Source of the DNA: a bacterium
Lineage (GTDB): Bacteria; Auribacterota; JABMQX01
Length of the DNA: 46,702 nucleotides
Reading direction: 5' to 3'
Assembly (NCBI GenBank): GCA_030691545.1
Contig: JAUYEE010000129.1
Coordinates: forward strand, 1-46,702
Shown: positions 36,942 through 45,096 of the stretch, one piece after another
How positions within the stretch are numbered: position 1 is the stretch's first letter
Layout of the letters: each line of letters opens with the position of its first letter
Position numbers and translations under genes: made by a program
The notes under the pieces: generated by a model
Told to the model about the DNA's origin: nothing
Databases searched by the model: none
Seen by the model: only the letters and a program-made list of their open reading frames with translations

Positions 36942-38438
36942 TTACGCGCCCGCCTCATGGACCGCTGCCGGGAGCGACGCACTGGGCTGGCGGGAGGGAC
37001 GCCCCACCTCCTTGAGGCGAGCCGCCATTCGTGTCGGGAACCGCAGGTGGAATACGGTTCCTTTCCCCAGCTCGCTGTCAACGGTGATTTCTCCGTTGTA
37101 GGCGCGAAGGACGTTCTGGACGATAGACAGCCCCATGCCGGTGCCTCCCTCCTTGGTAGTGAAGAAAGGCTTGAAGATGTTCGAGAGAAGGTCCTGGGTC
37201 ATTCCTTTCCCTGTGTCGGCGATGGAAACTTCGATGAAACCGTCGGTGGAGTACTTGGTTCGGATTGTCAGCGTCCCGGCGTGCTCCATTGCCTCACAGG
37301 CATTCAGAATAATGTTCGCAAACACCTGTCGGAGTTGGGAGGCGTCAATGAAGAGAAAAGGCAGATCGAGGGCATCTTGCCTCTCGACCTCGATGCCCCG
37401 CGGGTCAACCTCATGCCGGAGCGAGGCAAGGGTCTCGTCAATGCAGTCGTTCACCATAACCGCCTCGATCTTGCCTTCTGCAAGCCTCGCGTAATCGAGG
37501 AACTCGCGGATAATGAGGTCAGCTCTGTCAATCTCTTGCTCAATAATCTCAACCTGGTCACGGAGGCGCGGGTCAAGCTTATCTTTGGAGCGACGGAGGA
37601 GAAAGGCGGCATTCGTCATAATGGAGAGCGGATTCTTGAGTTCATGGGCGACCTGTGCGGCGAGCATGCCCGCCATGTCGAGGCGCTGCGACCGGATGGC
37701 GCGTTCATGGGCTTCGTCCATCTCCCTTCTGCGTCTTTGCACGAGGCTGTATATAGCTGTGCCGCAAATAGTTACAAGCAGTAAGACGAGCAGCCTGAAA
37801 ATGAGGAGCCCTTCCTCTGCGTCTGTGAGGGCTCCGTCAGCGCGAAGCGCGGAGACGTTGAGGAAAATGGCTGCGGCGTACCCGACAGCATGGAGGAAGC
37901 CGATGAGAATTCCAAGAAGCGCCTCGGGAAAGAGGAACGTGTTGCGCACAACAAGGGCGACGTATGCCCAGAAAAGGCTCGCCTCAGGCCCGGCGCCCAG
38001 AAAGTATTCGTCGCTGGATGTGCCTACCATCGCGGCATTTACGAGCAGACCGAGGAAGGCGTTGTCAGCCATTGTCGAGGCGAAGACAGCAACCTTTGTC
38101 ACTGTTAAGTGGCGCAGCCGGCCCGAGAGCACGAAGAGGTAGAGCCAGTAGGCGGCGCACAGGAGAGCATACGCACCCGTTGACCATTTGATGACGCCGA
38201 TGATTGCCGCCGAAGGGTCGTCTGTGATGAGAGCGAGGGGCTTCTGCGGAGCAGATGAGGGTTGGCCTCGGGGAAGAGCGGGGAAGTTGTGCCCGAGAGT
38301 CCCCACCATTATGGGCCAAAGGAACAGAACGCATGTGAGCACAAGAGCGAGTCTGGCGGGAAGGGCGATGTGCTTCTCCAGCGACTTGATTCGGCGGAGA
38401 TACTGGGCCCTGTCCTCGTCTGACGGTAGCCTTCTCAA
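36942..38438 (-). CDS. Membrane sensor histidine kinase (NtrB-like partner)
   Basis: 498 residues. Five or more membrane segments lie between residues 27 and 232 (LPARLALVLTCVLFLWPIMV, WSTGAYALLCAAYWLYLFVL, ALVVRNTFLFPEALLGILIG), with no large periplasmic sensor, so it may sense within the membrane. DHp helix with H265 (QVAHELKNPLSIMTN) and a HATPase with N box NIILNACEAM, G boxes ADTGKGM and GGTGMGLSIVQN. TTG 38438 is chosen since AAAGGAGA sits seven bases upstream. Forms a kinase-regulator pair with the NtrC-like gene; the signal is unknown. Confidence 0.93.
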   Translation of the reverse strand: MRRLPSDEDRAQYLRRIKSLEKHIALPARLALVLTCVLFLWPIMVGTLGHNFPALPRGQPSSAPQKPLALITDDPSAAIIGVIKWSTGAYALLCAAYWLYLFVLSGRLRHLTVTKVAVFASTMADNAFLGLLVNAAMVGTSSDEYFLGAGPEASLFWAYVALVVRNTFLFPEALLGILIGFLHAVGYAAAIFLNVSALRADGALTDAEEGLLIFRLLVLLLVTICGTAIYSLVQRRRREMDEAHERAIRSQRLDMAGMLAAQVAHELKNPLSIMTNAAFLLRRSKDKLDPRLRDQVEIIEQEIDRADLIIREFLDYARLAEGKIEAVMVNDCIDETLASLRHEVDPRGIEVERQDALDLPFLFIDASQLRQVFANIILNACEAMEHAGTLTIRTKYSTDGFIEVSIADTGKGMTQDLLSNIFKPFFTTKEGGTGMGLSIVQNVLRAYNGEITVDSELGKGTVFHLRFPTRMAARLKEVGRPSRQPSASLPAAVHEAGA

Positions 38439-38451
38439 GGCAGGGTCTCCT

Positions 38452-39015
38452 TTAGCCGGGCTGTTTCAGGAGAGTGACAACTGTCGCCAGGATCGTACCT
38501 ACATCGGCTAAGCGTCCGATCCCTTCTTCACCACAAGCGAGAAAACCGCTTTCCGGTGGTATAAATTCGCAGCCGTTTTTTCGCAGCTTTGCGATATTGT
38601 ACTGGACCGCAGGATGTTGGAACATGGCTGAATTCATGGCGGGTGCAAAAACCACCTTGCACGGGACCGAAAGGATTGTCGTGGAAAGAATATCATCGGC
38701 GATGCCGGAGGCCGCTTTTCCAATGATGTTTGCCGTGGCGGGAGCGATGAGAAGAAGTTCTGCCCAGCGCGCGACAGAGATGTGATCGCCGACCCACTCG
38801 TCCGCTGACTCAAACAGGTCCGTGATGACACGGTTACCGGAAAGGGCCAGAAGCGTGGCCTCGCCGACGAACGTCGCGGCATTGCGCGTGAGGATAACGC
38901 GCACGTCGGCTCCCGCCTCTTTAAGGCGGCGGACAAGCTCGCAGCCCTTATAGGCGGCGATGGAGCCGGTGATGCCGAGCGCGATTCGGCGATTAGTGAG
39001 GGCTTTTTCAGTCAT
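38452..39015 (-). CDS. coaC: Phosphopantothenoylcysteine decarboxylase (CoaC, stand-alone)
   Basis: FMN-dependent decarboxylase of the HFCD family, making 4'-phosphopantetheine for coenzyme A. 187 residues: LGITGSIAAYKGCELVRRL, catalytic-type H in VGDHISVARWAELLL, ASGIADDILSTT, PAMNSAMFQHPAVQYN, and SGFLACGEEGIGRLAD. It contains only the CoaC half; the CoaB synthetase half that usually follows in bacterial CoaBC is missing and is not elsewhere in the window. Its start overlaps the end of rpoZ by eight bases, so it is translated together with it. Confidence 0.92.
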   Translation of the reverse strand: MTEKALTNRRIALGITGSIAAYKGCELVRRLKEAGADVRVILTRNAATFVGEATLLALSGNRVITDLFESADEWVGDHISVARWAELLLIAPATANIIGKAASGIADDILSTTILSVPCKVVFAPAMNSAMFQHPAVQYNIAKLRKNGCEFIPPESGFLACGEEGIGRLADVGTILATVVTLLKQPG

Positions 39016-39214
39016 TTGTCTTTTCAGGGAGCTTGAAAGTTATCTTGCCGTCGCAAATCTCCTGCAACGCAATCCAGCCGGGGTCCTTGGTATCCGTTTC
39101 GACAAGCGGCTTGGCCCCCTGGCGCAGCTCTTTGACTCTTTCGGCTAAGAGAATGGTGAGAATGAAGGCATTTCCAACTGCATTCAGGGCTTTCTGGTTG
39201 GTAATGTCTCCCAT
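39008..39214 (-). CDS. rpoZ: RNA polymerase omega subunit
   Basis: Small RNA polymerase assembly factor. 68 residues with the conserved core NAFILTILLAERVKELRQGA followed by KPLVE and a basic/acidic C-terminal. GGAGG seven bases before ATG 39214 makes this start sure. It lies in the frequent yicC - (gmk) - rpoZ - coaBC order, but gmk is absent from the 85-bp gap to yicC. Short genes are easy to miscall, but family length and neighbours support this one. Confidence 0.88.
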   Translation of the reverse strand: MGDITNQKALNAVGNAFILTILLAERVKELRQGAKPLVETDTKDPGWIALQEICDGKITFKLPEKTND

Positions 39215-39299
39215 TCCGATACCTCCATCCTGTGGGGTGGGGCACGTCGAGGGGGAAGGCGCCCGGAGCCGTTAGGACGCGCTCCGCGAGGCTCCCTTC

Positions 39300-40178
39300 T
39301 CACTCGATGTTCTGTGCCTGTTCTCTCATGACCTCGAGTTGGACTTTAGCTTCCACAACAAGCTGAGATATTGTTAAGTCGGCGGCTTTGGCGCCGACTG
39401 TGTTGACTTCCCGGTTCATCTCCTGAATTAGAAAGTCCATTGTCCGACCGCATGGCTTGGCGTCATTCATCAAAACACGAAACTGAGAGATGTGGCTGTT
39501 CAGCCGGTCGAGTTCCTCAGCGAGGTCCAGTTTGTCAGCGAGAATGACAATCTCGCGGAGAAGCCGTTCCTCAGTATCGCCCAAGCCTGGAGCGGCGTCC
39601 TTGATTTTAAGCCGCAACTTCTCAGTGTGCCGGGCCATGGCAGCGGGGGCCGCCTCGCGAATCGCTGCCGTGGCGCGCTCCAGATGGCCGAGACACGTCT
39701 CGAATACCGGGCGCAGGTTCTCTCCCTCCGTCTCCTTCATCGAAAGGAGTCGCTGCAAGGCCGCATAAGCCGCAGTCTGAAGCACTCCCCAGCGCTTCCC
39801 CGGGTCCTCGGGAACCTCCGGGTACACAAGGAGCTCACCGCGAGCCGCGAGGACTGAAAACTCAACCTGGCCGGGGTAACCCAAAGTGCTTCGCAGTTCG
39901 TCGTACGCGTCTTTGAGTTGACGCGCCAGAGCCGTGTCCGCGCGGAAGGATGCGCCCTTCGCGGGGTTGGGCCGAACCGAGACGTGTACGGTAACCCTGC
40001 CGCGGGTCACAGCCTCGCCAATGAGTTTTCGGAGTGGGGGGTCAAATTGTATGAGGTCGCCCGGAAGATTTGTTGCGATTTCCAGGCGCCTGCTGTTGAC
40101 GGAATGAACCTCGATTAGAAAGTCCTCGCTCTCGCCGAAGGCCTGGCCCCTGGCGAAAGCGGTCATGCTTCTTAACAA
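39300..40178 (-). CDS. yicC: YicC family endoribonuclease-like protein
   Basis: Conserved protein of the YicC/YloC family, members of which have endoribonuclease activity. 292 residues from TTG 40178, which has AGGGGGA seven bases upstream and gives the usual beginning LRSMTAFARG; an ATG at 40166 is the alternative, four residues shorter. EVHSVNSRRLEIATNLPGDL and RGRVTVHVSV are the conserved N-terminal half, and ELDRLNSHISQFRVLMND, GRTMDFLIQEMNREVNTVGA are the strongly conserved C-terminal half. Stands ahead of rpoZ, with gmk missing. Confidence 0.94.
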   Translation of the reverse strand: MLRSMTAFARGQAFGESEDFLIEVHSVNSRRLEIATNLPGDLIQFDPPLRKLIGEAVTRGRVTVHVSVRPNPAKGASFRADTALARQLKDAYDELRSTLGYPGQVEFSVLAARGELLVYPEVPEDPGKRWGVLQTAAYAALQRLLSMKETEGENLRPVFETCLGHLERATAAIREAAPAAMARHTEKLRLKIKDAAPGLGDTEERLLREIVILADKLDLAEELDRLNSHISQFRVLMNDAKPCGRTMDFLIQEMNREVNTVGAKAADLTISQLVVEAKVQLEVMREQAQNIE

Positions 40179-40345
40179 GAGAATTTCCCCCTGGTCAAGA
40201 GTGAGTTTCTCCCTTGCCCTTGAGGAGGCCGGCAATAGGTTTTATCTCAGAGATGATAGGCGCGAGCCTGGATTTCGTTAGGCGCCCGAGACTCCTGGTG
40301 ACCTGCACAAACCTTGATATTAACAGCCGCCCCCGGGCGATGCAA

Positions 40346-41797
40346 TCAAAAAGTGATTTGGTTATGGGAAGGCATTGGCACGAGCGGACCGAAGGTGCGG
40401 GATCTGGCAGGGGCGCCGGGGACTGGGGTTTGAACGGAGGCACGGAAGAAGGAGCGCCTGTCGTCGGGAGAATCGCTGACAGAGGCTGAGGTGTCTTCGC
40501 CCAGGTACGCGGACCACCAGCGAATCATATCCTGGGAGGATTCAAGAAGATAGAGCGGTGAGGAGTCCTGATATTCGTAGGCGCCGATGTCCACGGCGGC
40601 TCCAGAAATGCGTGCCATGCCGGCAAGGTCCCTCCCGGGGTCCCAGGATAGAACGAAGTGAGTCGGGGTTTGGGCGATCTGCAGCGGCATCGCGGCCGGC
40701 GTGAAGCCACTGTCACGGCAAGGGGAGTCCTGGGCCAGGGTGTAATCGTCGTCCTGCGTTCCGAGCAGATTGTCGGGACCGTCCGGGTCCGCAAAACGAG
40801 GGTCGTCGTGGATGTTCCCTTCTCCGGAGTCGTCAGGGTTTTCAATACAACTGTACGTGGCGGTGGCGCCGGCGAGGTCGTCGCCATTAGCCCAGAGGAT
40901 GCAATTACGTACCGTGCCGGAGGAGAGGGAAAGATGAACGCCGCCCGCTCCCGAAAGGCTAGAGTTCGCGACAACGGTGTTCCCAGTGAGGGTGACGGTG
41001 GAGGAATCGCCGATAAATAGGCCACCACCCACGCCTGCCCGGTTGGAGGCGATGAGGTTGTTAAGGATCTCCGCATGGGAGTTGAGGCAAAGGACCCCTC
41101 CCCCGTCGTCGGCAGCCGAATTGGCAATGATGCGATTGTGGCTAACGTGGGCGGTGGAGTTGACAAGGAGAATGCCGCCGCCGTCGGCATCCGAGACGTT
41201 CCGGATGAGAAGGTTTCGGCGGATGACCGGCCTGCCGCGCTCGCACGCAATCCCTGCGCCGCCCTGCGAAGCACGGTTTGCGGCGATGGTGTTGTCCTCG
41301 ACAAGCGGGGAGGCGTAGTAACAGGAGATGCCGCCGCCTTTGTCAAACTCCGCGGTGTTTGCGACGATAACGTTACGTCGGATGACTGGAGAGGACTCGG
41401 CGCAGGACACGCCGGTCTGCCCCGCCGAAATCGTGAAACCGGCGAGGATTGCTTCTCGCGCTTCCCCGGACCAGAAGCGAACGACTTCGGAAGACCCGAA
41501 GACCTCGATGACCGTCGAGGCGACAACGGATGGGTTCTCGGGGTCCGAGGAGCGCACGGTGATATTCCTGCCTGAGAAGTCCACCGTCTCGATATAGGTT
41601 CCCTCGGCAACGATTACCTCGTCACCGCTTTCTGTGCTCTCGATGCCCTCGGCAATTGTCTTGAACGCGGTTTCCCAGGAGGTCCCGTCGCCGGAGGCGG
41701 GGACGGACTGACTGACGTAGAAGGAAGCGGAAAGGGACGGCGACGCGAGGGCGAGGCTTATCATTGCATGGAGAAGCAGGCAAGCCTTTCGGAGCAT
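40346..41797 (-). CDS. Exported right-handed parallel beta-helix protein
   Basis: 483 residues with a signal peptide (residues 1-23, LLLHAMISLALASPSLSA). Residues 30-330 are short repeats typical of a right-handed beta-helix, with recurring V-x-x-N-x-I/L/V-x-x-N and GGG turns (IRRNVIVANTAEFDKGGGIS, VEDNTIAANRASQGGAGIAC, LTGNTVVANSSL). DPRFADPDGPDNLLGTQDDD is the recurring loop of such polymorphic-outer-membrane/pectate-lyase-like proteins, and the C-terminal ALDIGAYEYQ-like VDIGAYEYQ closes the helix. AAGGAG is six bases before ATG 41797. Surface or extracellular; substrate unknown. Confidence 0.82.
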   Translation of the reverse strand: MLRKACLLLHAMISLALASPSLSASFYVSQSVPASGDGTSWETAFKTIAEGIESTESGDEVIVAEGTYIETVDFSGRNITVRSSDPENPSVVASTVIEVFGSSEVVRFWSGEAREAILAGFTISAGQTGVSCAESSPVIRRNVIVANTAEFDKGGGISCYYASPLVEDNTIAANRASQGGAGIACERGRPVIRRNLLIRNVSDADGGGILLVNSTAHVSHNRIIANSAADDGGGVLCLNSHAEILNNLIASNRAGVGGGLFIGDSSTVTLTGNTVVANSSLSGAGGVHLSLSSGTVRNCILWANGDDLAGATATYSCIENPDDSGEGNIHDDPRFADPDGPDNLLGTQDDDYTLAQDSPCRDSGFTPAAMPLQIAQTPTHFVLSWDPGRDLAGMARISGAAVDIGAYEYQDSSPLYLLESSQDMIRWWSAYLGEDTSASVSDSPDDRRSFFRASVQTPVPGAPARSRTFGPLVPMPSHNQITF

Positions 41798-41877
41798 GAA
41801 CCACTCCTTCTGCGGAACAAACTCTCAAACGCGGCAAAGACAGTTGCTGCAGGAACCGCGAGCCGCGTCCCTATGGA

Positions 41878-43695
41878 CTACTGCGTCTCGGGTCTGGTCT
41901 GGTCTGTCTCATCCATTTCCTCAAGGACTGCGCGGATTCGTCGAACGCCGGCGCTGCATGCTTCCTCCTTGATGATTTTGAAGCGGCCGAGCTTGCTCGT
42001 GTTGCTGACATGCGGCCCCCCGCACACCTCCTTCGAGAAATCGCCGATGGCGTAAACCTTGACGTTGTCGCCGTACTTGTCCGCGAAGAGGGCGATGGCC
42101 CCCTGCCTTTTAGCTTCGTCAAGGGTGGTTATGGTCACCTCGATTGGAAGTGCTTCGGTGATGGTCTCGTTGACGATGCGTTCCACTCGTGCGATTTCGT
42201 CGGCGGTCATTTTCGCCGGGTGGGAGAAGTCGAAGCGAAGTCGGTCCGGCGTGATATTGCTGCCTCTCTGCTCGACATGCTGACTGAGGACCGTGCGAAG
42301 CGCCTGGTGCAGCAGGTGCGTTGCCGTGTGGAGGCGAGTGGTCTTCTCTGTGGCGTCGGCGAGGCCGCCCCTGAACTTCTGCTCGGCGCCGGCTCGGGAC
42401 ATCTGCCGGTGCCTTTCGTACGCCTTCTCGAACGCCTGGCGGTCAATAGCGGCGCCCGGCAGTCGTTCTCGGAGCATCTCCTCGGTCAGCTCGACAGGAA
42501 AGCCAAAAGTCTCGTAGAAATAGAAGGCTCGCTCGCCGGGGAAAACGACTTGCCCCTGTCGCGGCGAGTAATTCTGCAATTCTCGCTCGAACTCGCGCAT
42601 CCCTTTCTGGAGAGTCTCCTTGAAACGTCGTTCCTCCTTCTGGATTTCCGCGAGGATGAAATCCCTGTTTTCCGCGAGGTGCGGGTAGTCCTCGGCGTAT
42701 TCGGCAACGACGACGGCGGCGATGGGTGCCGTGAAATCCTCCTCGATGCCGATGGAGCGACCGTGGCGGATAGCACGGCGTATCAAGCGGCGCAGAACAT
42801 AGCCGCGCTCCACATTCGATGGCGGCAACTTCTCCGCAAGAAGAAAGGTCGAGGCGCGGAGGTGGTCGGCGATGATGCGAATGCTTCGCTCGAGAGGATT
42901 TGTTGACAGCTCCTTGATGGCGGAGACAATCGGGGCAAACAGCTCCGTCTCGAAGACCGTGGGGCGTTCTTGGAGAACCGCGGCGACTCGCTCGACACCC
43001 AACCCGGTATCCACGTTCTTCTGCCTGAGCGGGAGGTAGCACCCGTCGGCTGTTTTGTTGTATTCCATGAATACATCGTTCCAGATTTCGACGAACTTCT
43101 GGCAGGGACAAGCGGGCCGGCAATCCGGGCCGCAGGGCGGCTTCCCAACGTCGTAAAACATCTCGGTATCCGGGCCGCAGGGCCCCGTCTGCCCTGCGGG
43201 GCCCCACCAGTTCTCCTTTTTCGAGAGATAATGGATGCGCTGGTCGGAAATGCCGAGGGATTTCCAGATGTTTGCGGCAACGTCGTCTCTTGGCGCATCG
43301 TCGTCTCCGGCGAAGACTGTGATCCAGAGCCTTTCCGGCTCAATACCGAGGTGCTCGGTCAGAAACTCGTAGCTCAGTTGAATCGCCTCTTCCTTGAAGT
43401 AATCGCCGAGGCTCCAGTTGCCGAGCATCTCGAAGAAGGTCAGGTGCGCCTCGTCCCCGACTTCATCAATGTCATCCGTACGAAGACACCGTTGCACATT
43501 GACGAGTCTTCTTCCCTGGGGATGCGGCTCGCCTAAAAGATAGGGGACTAACGGATGCATCCCTGCTGTCGTGAACAGGACAGACGGGTCGTGCTCGGGA
43601 ATCAGCGAAGCCTGCCCGATTTCCTTGTGATTCTTGCTGACGAAAAACTCGATATACCGGGCCTTCAGTTCGCGGCCCGTCATGCGTACCTTCAT
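41878..43695 (-). CDS. alaS: Alanyl-tRNA synthetase, short form lacking the C-Ala domain
   Basis: Charges tRNA-Ala. Catalytic part: TTAGMHPLVPYLLG, NVQRCLRTDDIDEVGDEAHL, GPAGQTGPCGPDTEMFYDVG, with a cysteine-rich insert PCGPDCRPACPCQKF; anticodon-region helices follow. The editing/SAD domain is present with HTATH (456-460) and CGGPH (558-562). The protein stops at residue 605, about 40 residues after CGGPH, so the C-Ala/oligomerisation domain of normal (about 870-residue) enzymes is gone and the editing region is shorter. ATG 43695 has AAGGAGA five bases upstream. Similar short enzymes occur in some uncultivated lineages. Confidence 0.93.
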   Translation of the reverse strand: MKVRMTGRELKARYIEFFVSKNHKEIGQASLIPEHDPSVLFTTAGMHPLVPYLLGEPHPQGRRLVNVQRCLRTDDIDEVGDEAHLTFFEMLGNWSLGDYFKEEAIQLSYEFLTEHLGIEPERLWITVFAGDDDAPRDDVAANIWKSLGISDQRIHYLSKKENWWGPAGQTGPCGPDTEMFYDVGKPPCGPDCRPACPCQKFVEIWNDVFMEYNKTADGCYLPLRQKNVDTGLGVERVAAVLQERPTVFETELFAPIVSAIKELSTNPLERSIRIIADHLRASTFLLAEKLPPSNVERGYVLRRLIRRAIRHGRSIGIEEDFTAPIAAVVVAEYAEDYPHLAENRDFILAEIQKEERRFKETLQKGMREFERELQNYSPRQGQVVFPGERAFYFYETFGFPVELTEEMLRERLPGAAIDRQAFEKAYERHRQMSRAGAEQKFRGGLADATEKTTRLHTATHLLHQALRTVLSQHVEQRGSNITPDRLRFDFSHPAKMTADEIARVERIVNETITEALPIEVTITTLDEAKRQGAIALFADKYGDNVKVYAIGDFSKEVCGGPHVSNTSKLGRFKIIKEEACSAGVRRIRAVLEEMDETDQTRPETQ

Positions 43696-43939
43696 CCGTC
43701 TCCTTCTTGCGTGGCAAAACGTCGTTTTCTTCTGCGTAATATCGTTTCGCTCGGGGGGAGTTGCCGCGCATGTTACTGCCCCTCGCCGTGTCGGCAAATG
43801 TTTACCAAACTGCGCGGTGAAAAGCAAGTCCCGGGGGAGGGTTGCGTTGAACGCGCGATATAGCGTGCGGGAATTGTGCCCAGGTGATTGGGGCGATCGG
43901 TTCAAGCCTGCGCCTGTGAGAGGAAAGGGGGCAGGCGAC

Positions 43940-44920
43940 TCAAGAAAGAAGCTCGCGGAGGAACCTGACTTCTCGCTTCAGAACGTTGGCGCGCTCGGGT
44001 TCGGGGAGTTTTGAAAGAGACTCGTTCTCGATGCAGAGGGCGCCGTCATATCCGGCTCCGCGCATGATGTCGAGCACCATTTTGAAGTCAATGTCTCCCT
44101 CGTAGATGGGACAGTTGTATTTGCCATATTCCCACCCCAGAGACCTCTTTGTGTTCTGCATCTCTTTCGGGTAGGCAATGCTCTTACAATGGGTGTGGAA
44201 AACGCGTTTCGCGAATTTGCGGTAGATGCCGTACAATTCATCGAGCGGATAGCCGAACCAGTAGAAATTCGCGATGTCGAGCGTCAGACTCAGCCGGTCC
44301 GAGCCGACAGCATCGAAAAGTCTCTCAAGGAACTCGACCTGATTCGTTGTGGTTCCGTGGTTCTCGATCCCGAACTTGACGCCGGTCTTCTCACTCTGCT
44401 CGACAAGCTGTTTGCAGGTCTGCACGGCGAACTTGAAGAATTCCTCGCCGCTGAGGCGACGGGGCACCACGTCAATACGAATTACCTTCACGCCGAGCTT
44501 CTGGGCGGCTCGCGCGACGCTCACCGTCCATGCGATTTCTTGCTCTGGATTTTCGTCGAAGCGATTATGGAGGCAGAAGGCTGGGATTTGGAGTTTGTGA
44601 GCCTCAAGGTCTGCTGCTAACGCCTCGATTTGTTCATCCGTTCCGATGGAGTATTTCTTCGCTGGCGTGAAAAGATTCGGGCAGGTGAAGTCGCGGTTCA
44701 CCTCGGCCTCTGCGCCCTGGATTGCGAGGCTCTTCATCGCCGCCCAGCAGTCCTTTTCGCCCGTTTCTTTCAAATGGACGTCCCTGACCGCGAGAGGCCA
44801 TTTCTTTGCGCCAGCATCGTCAGCGGCTGCGCCCAATCGCGGCATAATTCCCGCGCCGATGACCAAACCACCTGCCTTCCCGAAAAAGCCCCTTCGTGTA
44901 ATGTTCTCCTGCCTTCTCAT
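43940..44920 (-). CDS. Tat-exported sugar phosphate isomerase/epimerase-like protein
   Basis: 326 residues. The start RRQENITRRGFFGKAGGLVI is a twin-arginine signal (TRRGFFGKAGG), so it is exported folded. The mature part is an AP endonuclease family 2 TIM barrel: FGIENHGTTTNQVEFLERLF, SLTLDIANFYWFGYPLDELY, VFHTHCKSIAYPKEMQ and GAGYDGALCIENESLSKL provide the conserved E, D, H and E residues that bind the metal. AAAGGAG is eight bases before ATG 44920. Probably handles an unphosphorylated sugar or inositol derivative; substrate unknown. Confidence 0.88.
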   Translation of the reverse strand: MRRQENITRRGFFGKAGGLVIGAGIMPRLGAAADDAGAKKWPLAVRDVHLKETGEKDCWAAMKSLAIQGAEAEVNRDFTCPNLFTPAKKYSIGTDEQIEALAADLEAHKLQIPAFCLHNRFDENPEQEIAWTVSVARAAQKLGVKVIRIDVVPRRLSGEEFFKFAVQTCKQLVEQSEKTGVKFGIENHGTTTNQVEFLERLFDAVGSDRLSLTLDIANFYWFGYPLDELYGIYRKFAKRVFHTHCKSIAYPKEMQNTKRSLGWEYGKYNCPIYEGDIDFKMVLDIMRGAGYDGALCIENESLSKLPEPERANVLKREVRFLRELLS

Positions 44921-44949
44921 TCTCCGCGCTCCTTTGAATTTCTACGCGT

Positions 44950-44992
44950 TGCAGTTCCATTTCGATGATGTTGCTGTGGAAATGGAACTGCA
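44950..44992. other. Perfect 14-bp inverted repeat between two genes
   Basis: TGCAGTTCCATTTC (44950-44963) is exactly complementary to GAAATGGAACTGCA (44979-44992), loop 15 bases. Read leftward, it follows the gene ending at 45097 and precedes the isomerase by 29 bases; no T-run follows, so it could be a processing or attenuator hairpin rather than a terminator. Confidence 0.7.
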
Positions 44993-45025
44993 GAGATCGC
45001 GGAAAGGTCCTCTATCATCCCGTTT

Positions 45026-45060
45026 GCTCTCGGCGCTCTCTGCGTTCTCTGCGGTTAGCT
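45026..45060. repeat. GCAGAGAACGCAGAG-type intergenic repeat
   Basis: Starts GCTCTCGGCGCTCTCTGCGT and reads in the complement as AACCGCAGAGAACGCAGAGA; the same word family occurs near 19369-19400. One side may be formed by a diverged facing copy at 44986-45002. Confidence 0.5.
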
Positions 45061-45096
45061 CCTGGTGGTGCCGGGCGGTTAGTTTCCTCATGTCAG

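Noticed and set aside
42010..42906. 298-residue plus-strand frame over alaS.
   Set aside because: Shadow of alaS; no start signal and no family resemblance.
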